This document shows positions 10,055-22,485 of a DNA stretch of 64,000 bases, in pieces. Numbering within the stretch: the stretch's first letter is position 1; the number at the start of each line of letters is the position of its first letter. A program made the translations under genes and the position numbers. This DNA is from Dolomedes plantarius (lineage: Eukaryota; Arthropoda; Arachnida; Araneae; Dolomedidae). Below the pieces are notes generated by a model that saw only the letters and a list, made by a program, of their open reading frames with translations, had not been told where the DNA came from and ran no database searches. The stretch is taken from contig OU015496.1 of NCBI GenBank assembly GCA_907164885.2, positions 1,536,093-1,600,092 on the forward strand. The letters run 5' to 3'.

Positions 10055-10662
10055 CTAGTTGGTACCCGTCAAAACATACGACTAGATAGTACATAAATGT
10101 ACTAATGCACAAATTATACTCAACACATCATTGCCAAATGTTGAAATTCATAATAATGCTCAGGAACAAATTAATGTGTTTAAGCTGCCTCGTCCTTAGT
10201 GAGTATCTAAAGTCACTAAGGATTTAAAAATGTCACTGAGCATGCGCAGAAAGCAATTTTTTTAATTGTAAATTTTCGCAAATTAAACAGCGCGAAATAA
10301 GCAATTTCCATCAGGTTTAATCTTATCTTTCACAAAAATAATTATAATGACAATAAAAATGGCAGAGTGAGATCTATAGGGACTCCTCCGATTAAACGGG
10401 TTTATCATTAAAACATGTCCCTGAGCATGCGCAGAAACAGCGAGTTTCCAAAGACAGATTTAAACATGCCACTGAGCATGCGCAGAAATTAATTTTCAAT
10501 TGTAAATTATCACTAATTAATAGAAATTGCGGTTTCAAAAACCAAATTCGGCAAATCTACAGATTACAATCTTTCGTTTAAGACCAAAATGAAGTAAATG
10601 GATGCAGCAGTTTTCTGTCACGCACTGCCCGAAAAGTCGGCTTAGCAACTTAAATATATAGA
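10055..10662 (-). mobile_element. non-autonomous Helitron, family 2 (608 bp)
   Basis: Read on the minus strand the element starts TCTATATATTTAAGTTGC and ends ACCAACTAG, between A and T: the TC...CTAG ends and A/T insertion site of Helitrons. A hairpin just before the CTAG (GTCGTATGTTTTGACGG here) is degenerate, but in the other copy (16573-16859) it is perfect. Inside are three copies of CTGAGCATGCGCAGAAA (10236, 10421, 10472). No coding capacity. Confidence 0.8.
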
Positions 10663-10750
10663 TGTTTATGAACATGCGGAACTCGTTTTTCTCCATAGTG
10701 TGAGTAGTAACTTGAATTGTCCGAGCAAAATGACTAACAATGACAGATTA

Positions 10751-10856
10751 AGGGCCTGTTCACACATAGGAGTCCGTTGCGTTGCGTTAAGGAAAAGATG
10801 ACGTTGAGACGAAAATAAACCAATCATATGCCTCCAAACGATTAGCAATGAAATCT
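10751..10856. mobile_element. half of a foldback MITE
   Basis: It begins AGGGCCTGTTCACACATAGG and continues through GACGTTGAGACGAAAATAAA, matching one arm of the palindromic MITE at 13438-13625. The opposite arm is absent. Confidence 0.75.
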
Positions 10857-10859
10857 GTT

Positions 10860-13280
10860 TTCAGTCCGATACTGAAGCATGCTAAATCTGAGAAAGCCAA
10901 TGATTTCAGAGCAGTTGCGCCATCTCTCGGATTTTGCTCGAACTCTTCTAACAGCTTTGTAAATATGATCAGAGAATTTGTTTAAATAATTTTGCTGCAT
11001 TCAAGAAAGTTCATTTAGTTCCCATTTGAACTCTAAGTAAATCTTTCCACTGTAAGCTATACTCTAACTGACGTACATATTCCATTTTTTATGTTACGCA
11101 GACTTCAAATAAAATAAATTACAAAGGCATTATTTACTCGCCTGTTACTGCACAATGAAGGATCATATATACGCTGAATACTGACCCAGAAAAAATATAG
11201 CAGTAAGTAAATTATTAATGGAATCAAACCAATAAAAATCATAGAAACATTCTTCGATAGCTAAAAAAATCTCTTTCAGGCTTTTTGAGTTATTTTAATT
11301 AGAAATTCCTGTCTTTCAAAGAGAAATCGTTCAAATGCTCTATATTTAGAAAAACGAAAATAAATATACGACAAAGCTGCATACTGTGTAAGCGAGTTCT
11401 CATTAAAAAATTCCGTAAAATTTATTAATTTTCAAGGGCTTTGTTGGAAAATTAAATTTCTTTTTAAAATCGAATCAATGGATATTAGTATTTATCTGGA
11501 ATAAAAAAACACGTGCAAATATGTATATATCCAAAATAATATCTGAAAATATTCTGTTTACTATCACCTTCAGAATTAATTGCTATCTCGGTTTCATAGG
11601 TTGTTGAGACCTAACTTGGGATAATTTCATTGTTATACTTCATTACTGCTACTTTTATAGTCTCTATCTAGTTATTCTTTCTCTAACAGGATTGAGATAG
11701 AGTTATTTGACAGAGCTAAAAGCGGCAGGTGTATCGCCAAAACTACTCTAGAATAGAGTTTTTTTTTTCTTCCTCTTTACGACTTCTCATTTATTATTTC
11801 CATTATATTCATTTGTTCAGCTTCCTCTTTAAAACTTTTCGTTTATATTTTTTAGTACCTCTTCGACAGTTTCAAGCAATGATGTGGGAAGAAGTAAATC
11901 GTACTGAAGATAATCTTCAAATATACAACCATTGAATGAATACTTGAAGAATAGGATATTAAGAATGAGAAGTTAGTCTTACCTTTGTTCCAAAGGTTGT
12001 CGATAGCATTTTAAAACTATTGATTGAATACTTCATCATGAGTAAATAGAATGTAAACTGCGTTTTTAAGTATTTTTTAATGACGTACGAATAAATGACA
12101 TGTTGACTACATGTAGAATAGGATACGAAGAAAAGAACAGCGACTTCAAAAAACAGGAAAAAAGCGACTTCTAATTTTAAGTTCTCGCTTTCCGTAAGCG
12201 AGTAGTCATGGAAACGGTCTCGTTCCGCCATCTAATGTCAAAAATTGTAACTATTTCGACAACCATCACGAGTTAAGATTAAATACAGCCAGCTGCATTA
12301 ACGAGTAAAGGTAGAGGAAATCCTTGAGGTTTCGACTGCGTAGTCTAATCCTTAAGGATTTCCCCGTCGTGTGTGGGGAATACTTGAGACCGGTGGTGGA
12401 CTGTGCAATTTCCCAAATACCGATTGGACGTGTGCTTGTGTATGTTGCATGTGCGTGCGCGACAGTTTAGTTGAGGTAATCCTGCAGACTTTTTCCTTGA
12501 GGATTTCCTGCATGTGTATGGCCACCTAAATAATGCTACTTAAACTACTACTAAGAGGGAAAATTTGATATTTCAATCTCTAAGTTATGATTTATGATGA
12601 TTATTTATATCTCAGCTCAGTAACATATTAAGTCTGAATCCCTTTTTTTTTCGGGAATGTTCCCAGAAAAATTAACCTGAGACCTGTGACATACCACAGG
12701 AACGCAAAACACCGTTCTTCTCCATTTGCACAACAGTTCATTTCGCTACAATAATAATGTATAATCTTGGTTTCATCGCTCCTTGCCTTTGTTAGTTTGA
12801 TTTCCCATATCTACTGTGCAAGGAAAATAAGGTTTTTACTTAAATTTAGTCTTTATTTAACGGCTTTATTTAATTCTTAAGGTTAACTTACAGCCTACTT
12901 TCCATCGCCTAGCTCAAATCTGATTATTTTTTCTTTTACACTTACTAAATTATAAACAGTAATTTACAACTTCATTTCCACCATTGCGTTCATAGTCCAT
13001 TTTTTAATTAACATTTAGCTAATTGCAATCAAGAAACTATTACTTCCTTACAGCCGATGTGCTCGTATTTTATCCTATAGTGTAAGTTAAGTAATTTGCA
13101 GTCAGTAAACTACAACATCTTAACTATCGCTGTACTCCCATTAGATTGCTTATTTAACGCTTAGTAAATGGTAACCAGTGAGCTAACACTCCCTTGCAGT
13201 CGTTTGCTCAAACGTCGTCTAGATTCTTAGGCGGAAGCACTTGTCGTGAGACATTCACCTTTTGTTATTTACCGCGAAAT
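10860..13280. other. long A+T-rich stretch without genes
   Basis: I see no coding region. A weak inverted-repeat cluster lies at 12312-12512, where AGGAAATCCTTGAGG and the palindrome AATCCTTAAGGATT are followed by CCTTGAGGATTTCCT. It could be a small MITE, but I could not define ends or a target duplication. Confidence 0.35.
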
Positions 13281-13284
13281 CTCT

Positions 13285-13437
13285 CTGGCTACTTTTTATA
13301 GTGGGAGCACCATATAGGTGAGCCAGCGTTGATATGAGGAGACGACACGTTAACGACCAAGCCTTATTCGGGATTTGAACAAATGATTACTGCGTTGAGG
13401 CTCACAACCCAAACCACCTATACCCTGTGGACGGCAA
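13285..13437 (-). repeat. tRNA-derived SINE-like repeat
   Basis: On the minus strand, GGTATAGGTGGTTTGGGTTG resembles an A box and GTTCAAATCCCGA a B box. The downstream part contains GGTGCTCCCA, like the tail of the main SINE family. Diverged; placement in that family is uncertain. Confidence 0.45.
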
Positions 13438-13758
13438 AGGGCCTGTTCACATAGGAGTCCGTTTCGTAGCGTTAAGGGAAAGATGACGTTGAGAAGAAAA
13501 TAAACCAATCATAGGCGTTAAAAATTTCATCGCTAATCGTTTGGAGGCCTATGATTGGTTTATTTTCGTCTCAACGTCATCTTTTCCTTAACGCAACGCA
13601 ACGGACTCCTATGTGAACAGGCCCTTGAAAATAAACCAATCATAGGCGTTAAAAATTTCATTGCTAATCGTCTGGAAGCATATGATTGGTTTACTTTCGT
13701 CTCAACGTCATCTTTTCCTTAACGCAACGCAACGGACTCCTATGTGAACAGGCCCTTA
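13438..13758. mobile_element. palindromic MITE with an extra tandem arm
   Basis: 13438-13625 is a near-perfect foldback: it opens AGGGCCTGTTCACATAGGAG and closes with the reverse complement, with arms carrying AATAAACCAATCATAGGCG. Directly after it, 13627-13758 repeats the body and right arm once more (GAAAATAAACCAATCATAGG to GAACAGGCCCTTAA). The result is two head-to-tail right halves sharing one left arm. Other copies lie at 10751 and 51241. Confidence 0.85.
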
Positions 13759-13769
13759 ATCTACACTTA

Positions 13770-15560
13770 ATAAAGTGTATTCAATTAATTACAACTTCCT
13801 TACGATTGCTAACTCAAATTATGTTCTTTATCTAATAGTCCACAGCAGTAAAAAAAAATATAACTTCCTTTCTATCAATCATTCCTTTCAGACTAAACCA
13901 TCTTTTATATTTTTAAACCTTTGTAGAACAAGTAGTAAACGATAATGGCTACTCTCTTTTTAACTTGCCGAGACGCGAAACGTCAGATCCACAGTACGCT
14001 TTTTCAAGAGAGAACTATTAAATGAACAAATGAAACGCGAATGCAGTCAGTTTTGAGATATTCCGCTCTCACAGACCTCCCTCCTGATTCGAATTTTTCC
14101 TTTGAAATGCCTTGATGGACTGCATCATCAAACGCAGAAGCGTAGTAGTAGCACAGTAAAGCGTTTCACAATAAAATGATAGAAACAGAAAAAATATACC
14201 ATAGGGAGAAAATAAAATCAAACCTCAACATTTATGATGTCGCAACGTAATCCGAAGAAAATTCTTTAGCATGATTCCTACACTACCCAATATATGTTCA
14301 AAGTATTCTTCTAGTAGAGAATAGCTTAATTACCGATGGACGCGAACCGCCCCTTTTTTTATTTTTAATTAAAGGTTATTTTTATGTTCTGCGGCAGTCA
14401 CACCAAGGATATTATGCTTCCCTTGCAATTAACGTTTTTAATGGACCGTGAATAAACTATTTCACGTGCTTTGTCGAGTTTTCCTGGTTATGCCATAAGT
14501 TTAAATGGTATCATTTAGGGATTATACGAGGATATTAAGGATAGTTATTAAAAGACAAAATTCTTCTTTACCCGTCGCACTAACTATTACTTAAAATTTC
14601 TTGTCTGCAGAGGGAAATCGTAAAACGAATTTTTAATATTTGTGCATTGTAAAATAATTTTATAACTACCGCATGCTTGATCTACAAAAAAAAGTTTATC
14701 CTCATTTACCATTTGTAATAGAGACACCATAATTTCGCTACTTATGATTTATTACCTATTGAATAAATTAATTCAGGATCATGAAATGCAGGAATCCATT
14801 CAAAATGTACACTCTGTTTCAATTTATTTCTAGATTTTTCGCATTTCCAAAGCTGGCACGAACACTCATTGTTTTAACGCTTAAAACTTTAAAAATAGAA
14901 AACGTCTCTTGCTAGAAGGCGTTTATCATTTCATGACACGACTTTAAACAATTTATCGCTATTGTTTATATGAAAGCAATGTACATACGATGTATTAAGG
15001 AAACATTATTGATGAACCCTACAGAACATAAAAAAGAAAAGTATTTCTACTGGCTAAGTTTAAATTACGCATTTTTATTCCTGAAAATCATTCAATTAAG
15101 GAGACTCAGCACCCTACCAATATCGAAATTTCGTAAAAATTTCGATTTTAAGATCTTTATCTTTTCACATACCACATACTTTTGACTACTTTATGACAAA
15201 TTTCAGACTGATAAGGCATATAGAGCTACAGTTACGGATGATTTAACAAACATCTGTTATCATGTTGTCCCTTCAAATGCCACACCCACTGCTTTATTTA
15301 CACAAGTCTCTCAGTCAATTTTTTGCCACATTTCCAAATTGATAGACTCGATGTTTTAAAAAAATACGCAGAGAATGAGAGGAATCTTTGCTGCATTTAA
15401 ATTGCCTGTATTTTTAACTGATAACGTTATTTATTTGAATCGGAAGAAACTTGTTGCTTTTTTGTATCAAATTTCAACTTGTTATTATAAAAACTGTCTT
15501 TTTCAAGACTGCAATACATTTTATTTTGTATCTAAACGTGATACTTATCGCTTTTATTTT
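13770..15560. other. A+T-rich stretch, no gene seen
   Basis: No domain, terminal repeat or structured RNA recognised. A 16-bp match near 14440 (AATGGACCGTGAATAA) to the end of the TTAA element at 33841 is too short to call. Confidence 0.4.
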
Positions 15561-15637
15561 TATAACTAGCTGAAACCCCGCACTTCGCTACGGAGTACAT
15601 TCAAATTAAATACAACGGTCAATGTATGCAATTAGTG

Positions 15638-16009
<372 letters not shown>

Positions 16010-16486
16010 GTCCAATCGTCTGCTGCATTAGGAAGGAAAAAAAATATTTTTTTTATTGTCTATTTAGTTGTTATGAACGTGACGATAAATTTATTTAAAG
16101 TACCAGAAAAAGAAATCACGCGATCGGCATTTAATAAATTAAATTCTAAAAATGAATCTTTAAAAATTCACTAAAAATCAGAAAATGGAGGTAAAGATTC
16201 GAAAAATATTCCATTTTGAAGGAATTTTTTATGATCTTTTTCGTGATATAAATTTTATAACTCTCAAATTACTATTTTAAATGCAAACTTAAAATAAGTT
16301 ACAAAAACGGGTTAAAAATTTAATTTTAAAAAAAATCGAAGAATGTTTCAAAAATCTTTCTTAGTGCACCCCTACACCATAAGAAGAATCGCCATGCAAA
16401 ATTTCAGCCCTTTAGGTCCCGCGGTTTGGTCTGTGCGTTGTATGTCAGTCAGTGAGTCAGTTACGGAAGTGTTTTATATACATAGA

Positions 16487-17483
16487 CTAGCTGAAAACCC
16501 GCGCTTCGCTGCGGAGTACATTCAAATTAAATACAACGGTCAACGTATGCAATTTATGCCAAAAAATAAATATCTATATATTTAAGTTGCTAAGCCGACT
16601 TTTTGGGCAGTCCGTGAGAGAAAACTATTGCATCAATTTACTTCATTTTGATCTTAAAGATTGTAATCTGTAGATTCGTCAAATTTCGTTTTTGTAACTG
16701 CAATTTTTATTAATGAGCTATAATTTACAATTAAAATTTTATTTTGTTTCTGCGCATTATTATGATTTTCAACAATTAGCAATGATGTGTTGAGTATAAT
16801 TTATGTATCAATACCTTTATTTACTATCTAGCCGTCATGTTTTGACGGGTACCAACTAGTATATATTTATAATAAATGCGATGATCAATGTATACAATTG
16901 ATGTAAAATATATATCTATCTATCTATATATATATATATATATATTTATAAAAAAATCGTAAGGGATATGCATTTTTTTGGGATAATATCCAATCGTCTG
17001 CTGAATTAGAAAGAGAAAAAATTATTTTTTTTGTCTATTTAGTTGTTACGCACGTGACGATAAATTTATTGAAAGTACCAGAAAAAGAAATCACGTGATC
17101 GGCATTTAATAAATTAAATTCTAAAAACAAATCTTTAAAAATTCACCAAAAATCAGGAAATTGAGGTAAAGGTTCGAAAAAGATTTCATTTTGAAGGAAT
17201 TTTTATGGTCTTTCTCGTGATATAAATTTTATAACCCTCAATGTATTATTTTAAATGCAAACGTAAAAAAAGTTTAAAAAACAGCTTAAAAATTTAATTT
17301 TAAAAAATCTAAGAAGAATTTTTTAAAAATCTTTCTTAGTGCACCCCTACACTATTAGAAAAATCGCCATGCAAAATTTCAGCCCTTTAGGTCCAGTGGT
17401 TTGGTCTGTGCGTTGTATGTCAGTTAGTCAGTGAATGAATGAATGAATGAGTCAGTTACGGAACTGTTTTATATACATATAGA
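16487..17483 (-). mobile_element. non-autonomous Helitron, family 1, copy b
   Basis: Starts CTAGCTGAAAACCCGCGC directly after the GA of copy a and ends ATACATATAGA before T. On the minus strand the junction of the two copies is CTAG|TC with no extra base. The hairpin variant CCGCAGCGAAGCGCGG changes the fourth stem pair from T-G to C-G, which keeps the outer stem. Interrupted by a family 2 Helitron (16573-16859); without it the copy is about 710 bp, like the rest of the family. Confidence 0.85.
16573..16859 (+). mobile_element. non-autonomous Helitron, family 2, nested (287 bp)
   Basis: Starts TCTATATATTTAAGTTGC after A and ends ACCAACTAG before T. The perfect hairpin CCGTCATGTTTTGACGG (6-bp stem) sits seven bases before CTAG, as expected at a Helitron 3' end. 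It interrupts family 1 copy b in the opposite orientation. Intact copies such as 58383 show the undisturbed target, AAATATATATATTTATAATAA. It is an internally deleted relative of the copy at 10055. Confidence 0.85.
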
Positions 17484-18803
17484 TTGATAAATATGCCTCA
17501 GAAAGCTAATAAATCTGCAAAAGCTTTACATATGAATAAAACAAGTTGGTGTTGTAAGAAACATCTTGAGAGAGATACACCTGTGTTAGTTCCAAGTAAT
17601 ACTGACACCAGACAGCAAAATATTTCTTTATCGAATTAATATGAAGCTTGATGATACGCCAGTAATGAGTACATTATTGCCAGTTTGTAAAAAAACTACA
17701 GAATTTGATTGAAACTGTAAGGTGTTCAGCATGTGAACAGCAAACTTTAGCTTTGCAATCTTGTGGTAAAATTGGATTTCCATCTAATTTAAAAATGAGT
17801 TGCGAAGTCTGCAATGAGGAAACTGCATCTGTGAATACTTCAAATGAATCAACAGAAGATGTAAATATGCAAATTACGCAAGCGTCTTTGCATATTGGCA
17901 AAGGTGCCAATATGCGAAGCTGCTATAGAAAATTTTTGCACGGTGATGAATATGGCCCCCCCTTTTTCTTCTGCAACTTTTTCTAAATGTTTAAATAAAC
18001 TAAATATAGCACAAAAAATTGCCTTGAAAAATATCTTCAAAGAAGTTCACAAAGGAGCAAAAACTGCACATGGTTTGGATCTTTCATAAAATCATGTTTG
18101 CGAATTAGCTGTATCATTTGATGGAACTTGGCTTTCTCGTGGCCATGCATTTTTGATTGGGATAGGGTGTGTTGTTGATATTTTATCGTTTTTGTCATTG
18201 ATTTTGAAGTTATGAGTAAAATATGCCAATTATGTAATGATGCCAAAAGAGATCTGGATTACCATTGTGCTGAATTTGTGATTTGTTAGGAAGGTCATGA
18301 ACCCGTGTGTGAGCTAAACCATAGAGGGTCATCGGATTCTATGGAAATGGAAGCTGCATCAACTATATGGTAAAGTTCCTTTGATTATGGATTTCTATAT
18401 ACAACTTTATTATCAGATGGCGATGCAAAAACATTCAATCATTTATTAGACCAGCATATATTTGGAAAAGATGTTATGCCAAAAAAGGAAGAATGTATAT
18501 AAACCATGTGAGCAAAAGAATAGGTACTGGTTTAAGAAATGTGTTAAAAACTTTAGAGCTCGAGGAGTTACATTAGGTGGAAGAATGTATGGTAGCTTAA
18601 AAGAAAATACTATACAAAAACTCAACAATATATTATCAAAAGGCAATTCTCGCAACAAAGGAAATCTAATTAATACGAAATATGCTACTTTTTACCATAC
18701 CATTTCTGCAGATGAAAAACCCCAACATTCAAAGTGCTTGCCGAGGCGATTCATGGTGTTTTTACCAACGAGCCATTGCTAATGGGAAAAACCTGCAACA
18801 CAT

Positions 18804-20016
18804 ACACTCAAGAGCCAAAACATTATGACCACTCCTACATTTTGCAATGAATTCGCCTGGATGACGTGGAAAGCACGTACAGAAGTGGTATTTAACTGCT
18901 GCTGGAGAGTCTGAAGAATTATTCTTTCACTTACTTCTGTGTGTGATGGGAAAGGCTGCGGATCTAAGCGACTTTGATAGAGGGCAGATTGTAATGGCTC
19001 GAAGGCTCGGAACAAGCATTTCCGAAACTGCATGACTCGTGGGTTGTTCGCGGCCTACAGTTGTTAGTACTTATGCAAAGTGGATGAATGACGGTGAAAC
19101 CAGCAGTAGACGACATGGTGTTGGACGTCCACACGCTATCAAAGAAAAAGGTCGTCGGAGACTGTCTCGCATGGTGAAGCAAAACATGAGCAGACAGTTC
19201 CTCAGCTGACAGCCCAATACAAAGCAGGGCCAAGTGGAATAGTATCGCAGCGCACTGTTCAGCGGACACTGTTGGATATGGGGCTACGCAGCAAACGTCC
19301 CACTCGTGTGTCTTTGCTGACCAAGCGTCATCGCCAACTGCGCCTGCGCTGGGCCCGGTAACATCGCGACTGGTCCATGGATCAGTGGGAGAGAGTTGCC
19401 TGGTCAGATGAATCACGGTTTGGCATTCATCACGCCGATGGCCGTATCAGGATACGCCGTCTTCCAGGCGAACCGTTGCTCCCTCAATGTACAGTAGGTC
19501 ATAGACAGGCCGGTGGTGGCGGTATTATGCTTTGGGGGACGTTCTCTAGGGCGTCTCAGGGACCCATGGTTGTGGTAGAGCAGACCATGAATGCTACAGG
19601 GTATCTGAACATCATTGCGGACCAGTTGCACCCTTACATGGCCTCTGTTTTTCCAGCTGGAAATGGAATGTTCCAACAGGACAACGCCCCGTGTCACAAG
19701 GCTAAAATTGTGTTGGAGTGGTTCCAGGAACATGATGCTGAATTCCAGTTAATGTCCTGGCCGCCTAACTCACCGGATCTCAATCCGATAGAACACATTT
19801 GGGATGTCATGGGACGGCAGCTCAGAGTTCAATGACCACCAATTCGCAATATCTCGGATTTGCGTGACCGTTGCTTAAACATCTGGTACAATCTGTCTCC
19901 GGCCATCTACCAAGGACTTGTGGCATCCATGCCAAGGCTGGTTGAAGCTGTGTTGCACGCCAAAGGTGGTCCAACTCGTTATTGACAGGTGGTCATAATG
20001 TTTTGGCTCTTGAGTG
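18804..20016 (+). mobile_element. Tc1-like element, copy 1 (1213 bp)
   Basis: The ends read CACTCAAGAGCCAAAACATT inward from both sides and are flanked by TA (18802-18803 and 20017-20018). It has inserted into the Mutator-like pseudogene. It is about 95% similar by eye to the copy at 62514-63732, so both derive from a recently active family. Confidence 0.95.
18946..19985 (+). pseudogene. Tc1-like transposase, copy 1, disrupted
   Basis: The start [13 protein letters not shown] at 18946 matches the copy at 62661. The protein would have a paired-type helix-turn-helix DNA-binding half ([30 protein letters not shown]) and a DDE catalytic half. Lesions relative to the other copy are TGA at 19033 (Arg codon there), a 1-nt deletion near 19187-19201, TAA at 19359 (Glu codon there) and TGA at 19833 (Arg codon there). 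The catalytic residues are intact: WSDESRF, MFQQDNAPCHKA and [12 protein letters not shown]. From 19377 to 19835 one frame is open. The normal end GGPTRY and stop is at 19983-19985. Confidence 0.95.
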
Positions 20017-20436
20017 TAAGTTAAATATCAGAACACCTTGTAAAATTTTACCTATGTAAGTTTGGCATCAACCGAACTCTTGAAAAGATGCATTCATGGT
20101 AAGATCCAGAATGCCATTGAGAGTCTGCATAGTATCATATGGAGTCCCAAAAAATTTTTGTTTTCAAATCAAGAATTCAACGTTCTCTTAGAGAAGCAAT
20201 ATGCGAATTTAATAAGGGTGTAGGATGTCACATGTTCAAAAATACGTTGGTATATATATTGCGGGAGTCACAAATTTAGATTAGCAAACATATTATAAAT
20301 GAAGAAAAATAGTTTTCGATTCAGAAGAAATGATATGAAATTTAAGCACATGAGGCAAGTAATTCTAATAGCTATGATTAGAAAGAACATTTTAGCAAAA
20401 AAGGAAGGACTAACATATGGTCCAGGTTGCTTCTAA

Positions 20437-21815
20437 GATTTTTATGTGAAGGAAAATAATTTGATAGTTTGCCAATCTGAATTTGTGTATACAATTTTAT
20501 TTTTATGTCCACCTGGCATTATTTTATTTTCAATCAAGGTGTAATAAGTGTAATTTAGAGCAATATTAACTCATAAAAATATTTTTTATCTATTTACAGC
20601 CAACCTTTAAATAAGTACAAATTTCATGAATTATAACTTTTTATTAAAAGTCCATAATTAAACACACAGCTAAAAGTGCATAATTAATAGCAAAATAAGT
20701 ATATATACCTTCCTTAATTTTTACAGTTGCTTATGGTTTACATATGATGTATGTATTAATTATATATACTTTCATTGCACTTAAAATCTTTCTAATTAGT
20801 TTACCCTTTAACTGCTATTTAATTTCCAAGAACAAGTAAATTACTGTAGGCTTTACAATAAATATTAGCAGCAATAACGAATCGAAAAAAGTTTAATTGT
20901 AACCAAGAGTAATTTATTGTTGCTGTTCATTTTTGTAAGCACTTTGCATTTAACTTATGACTGCAACTTTATATTCAACCGTGTGGATGCTTTAACTACC
21001 ATTTTGCAGCAATTATGAAATGGTTGATTTAATCCAATTTTTGGATTGTTATCATGACTCTCTAAAGCAATGATTTTTTATACTTTTCCCCTTCATTGTT
21101 CTTTTTTTATTCAAAATAGTAGAACGTTGTATATTTATTCACCAATTTACATTCAATTTTACAAAATATTCAATAGTGCATATCTGGCATTTGATTATTA
21201 CATAAAACCTAAAAAATCGTGTATTATATCTATCCATTTTCTGTACTTAAGATAAAGATATGCAAACAGACTTCAGAAAGTTAAAAAAAAATTTCCTCCT
21301 TTTGAACAGAAACATTCATATTCTGTAAAGAAGCTTTGTGAAGATTTTAAAACAGTAAAATTGCACTGATGTATGCGAAACTTAAAATCCTTGTCTTTTC
21401 ACACAGTAACAATTTTTATAGGGAAAAACCCAAGCACGAGTTGTTTTAAATGTCGAAGTTTAATTCAATAATAATGTTCCTTTCTAAGAGTCAATAGCAG
21501 TTTGTTCCGTTTTAAGTCTCATTATTTTTTTCCACTACCGCCGTACGGTTTTCTTGGAAAAAACTGGAGAAAAAAAGCTTGATAACTTTTACAAATTAAG
21601 AAACAACCTACATGTTAAAGTATTCATGAAAGGAAGTCTGACGAAATTTCTTTTCTTTGAAAAAATATTCTTTGCTGCATTATTAAAAAATATTTAAACG
21701 CGACCGGAACGGCCTAGTTCATATAGTTTTAAAAGAATAAATTCAGCGTAACAGAAAAAAAAAATGGAACGAACTTGTCTAAAAGAGATTTACTAATAAG
21801 TTGGCTTCTAGCGTA
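20437..21815. other. A+T-rich stretch, no gene seen
   Basis: Nothing recognisable beyond low-complexity A+T sequence. Confidence 0.4.
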
Positions 21816-21819
21816 ATGG

Positions 21820-22485
21820 TTAATTTACTTGTCAGTGTAATAGTAATTGGAATTGCTCCTAAAATGTAAAATTGTAAGTATATAATATAAAATGTAATTG
21901 TAAATTGTAAGATGTGTGTAGTGTAATTGTTAAATGCAATAATAAGTGCATTGGAGACCTATGAGCAAATTAATGCATGAAATTAATCAAAAAAAAAAAG
22001 AATGATTTAATTACTTTAGAAGAAATAATTATTATAAAAATGTTTACCAGTAAACCTGTTCGTTAATCGTCTGTAATACAATTGTATTATGTATGTAATG
22101 TAATTGTTTAATGCAATAGTAAGTGTAATTATGTTTGAAATTGCATCTTAAATGTAAAATTGTAAGAGTAAAGTAATTGTATCGAAATTTTACCTTGAAT
22201 GTAATTTGTGAGTATACAATGTAAATCGTAATTCAAAATTGCAATGTATCCATAATGTAGTGATAAATGTTATTGTAATTGAAATGGTAATTGAAAATGC
22301 ATCAAAAGTGTAAAATTGTCAGTATATAATGTAAATTGAAATTGTAAATCGTAATATGTTATTAATGCAACGGTAAATGTAATAGTAACAGTAAGAGTGA
22401 TTGAAAGAGCACCTTAAATGTAAAATTGTATGTATATAATGTAAGCAGTAATTGTAAATTGTAATATGTTCACAAGCGACTTTAA
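21820..22485. repeat. degenerate A+T-rich tandem repeat
   Basis: Variants of ATGTAAAATTGTAAGTATAT followed by TAATGTAAATTGTAATTG recur near 21867, 22155, 22205, 22310 and 22418. The last two are about 110 bp apart, with intervening AATGCAATAGTAAGTG-type strings. The units are diverged and uneven, so it is an old array. Confidence 0.6.

Larger units (their letters stand above)
17493..20436 (+). pseudogene. Mutator-like transposase pseudogene, split by a Tc1 element
   Basis: The reading starts about 17493 (MPQKANKSAKALHMNKTSW) and continues through several frames. Recognisable blocks are NLKMSCEVCNEE; GANMRSCYRKFLHGDE; PPFSSATFSKCLNKLN; the catalytic-type motif VSFDGTWLSRGHAFLIGIG; LDGDAK-type LSDGDAKTFNHLL; and ARGVTLGGRMYGSL. 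After the Tc1 insertion (18804-20016) it resumes with RCIHGKIQNAIESLHSIIW and ends KEGLTYGPGCF and a stop at 20436. This order suits the large Mutator-like transposase family of arthropods that begins with Cys-rich segments and has the DGTW motif. Stops and frameshifts are scattered throughout. I saw no terminal inverted repeats for it. Confidence 0.75.

Noticed and set aside
10666..10848. Minus-strand frame with SSQRHLFLNATQRT
   Set aside because: It is the foldback MITE arm read through; the same residues appear at 51113-51334 from another MITE copy.
12312..12512. Small MITE with AGGAAATCCTT inverted repeats
   Set aside because: Several inverted pairs exist but no consistent ends or target duplication; mentioned only under the gene-free stretch.
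14430..14460. Remnant of the GGCGACAATGGACC element
   Set aside because: Only about 16 bp (AATGGACCGTGAATAA) match and no other part of the element is present; it may be chance.
18037..18246. Minus-strand frames over the Mutator-like pseudogene
   Set aside because: They are antisense shadows of the recognisable plus-strand transposase blocks.
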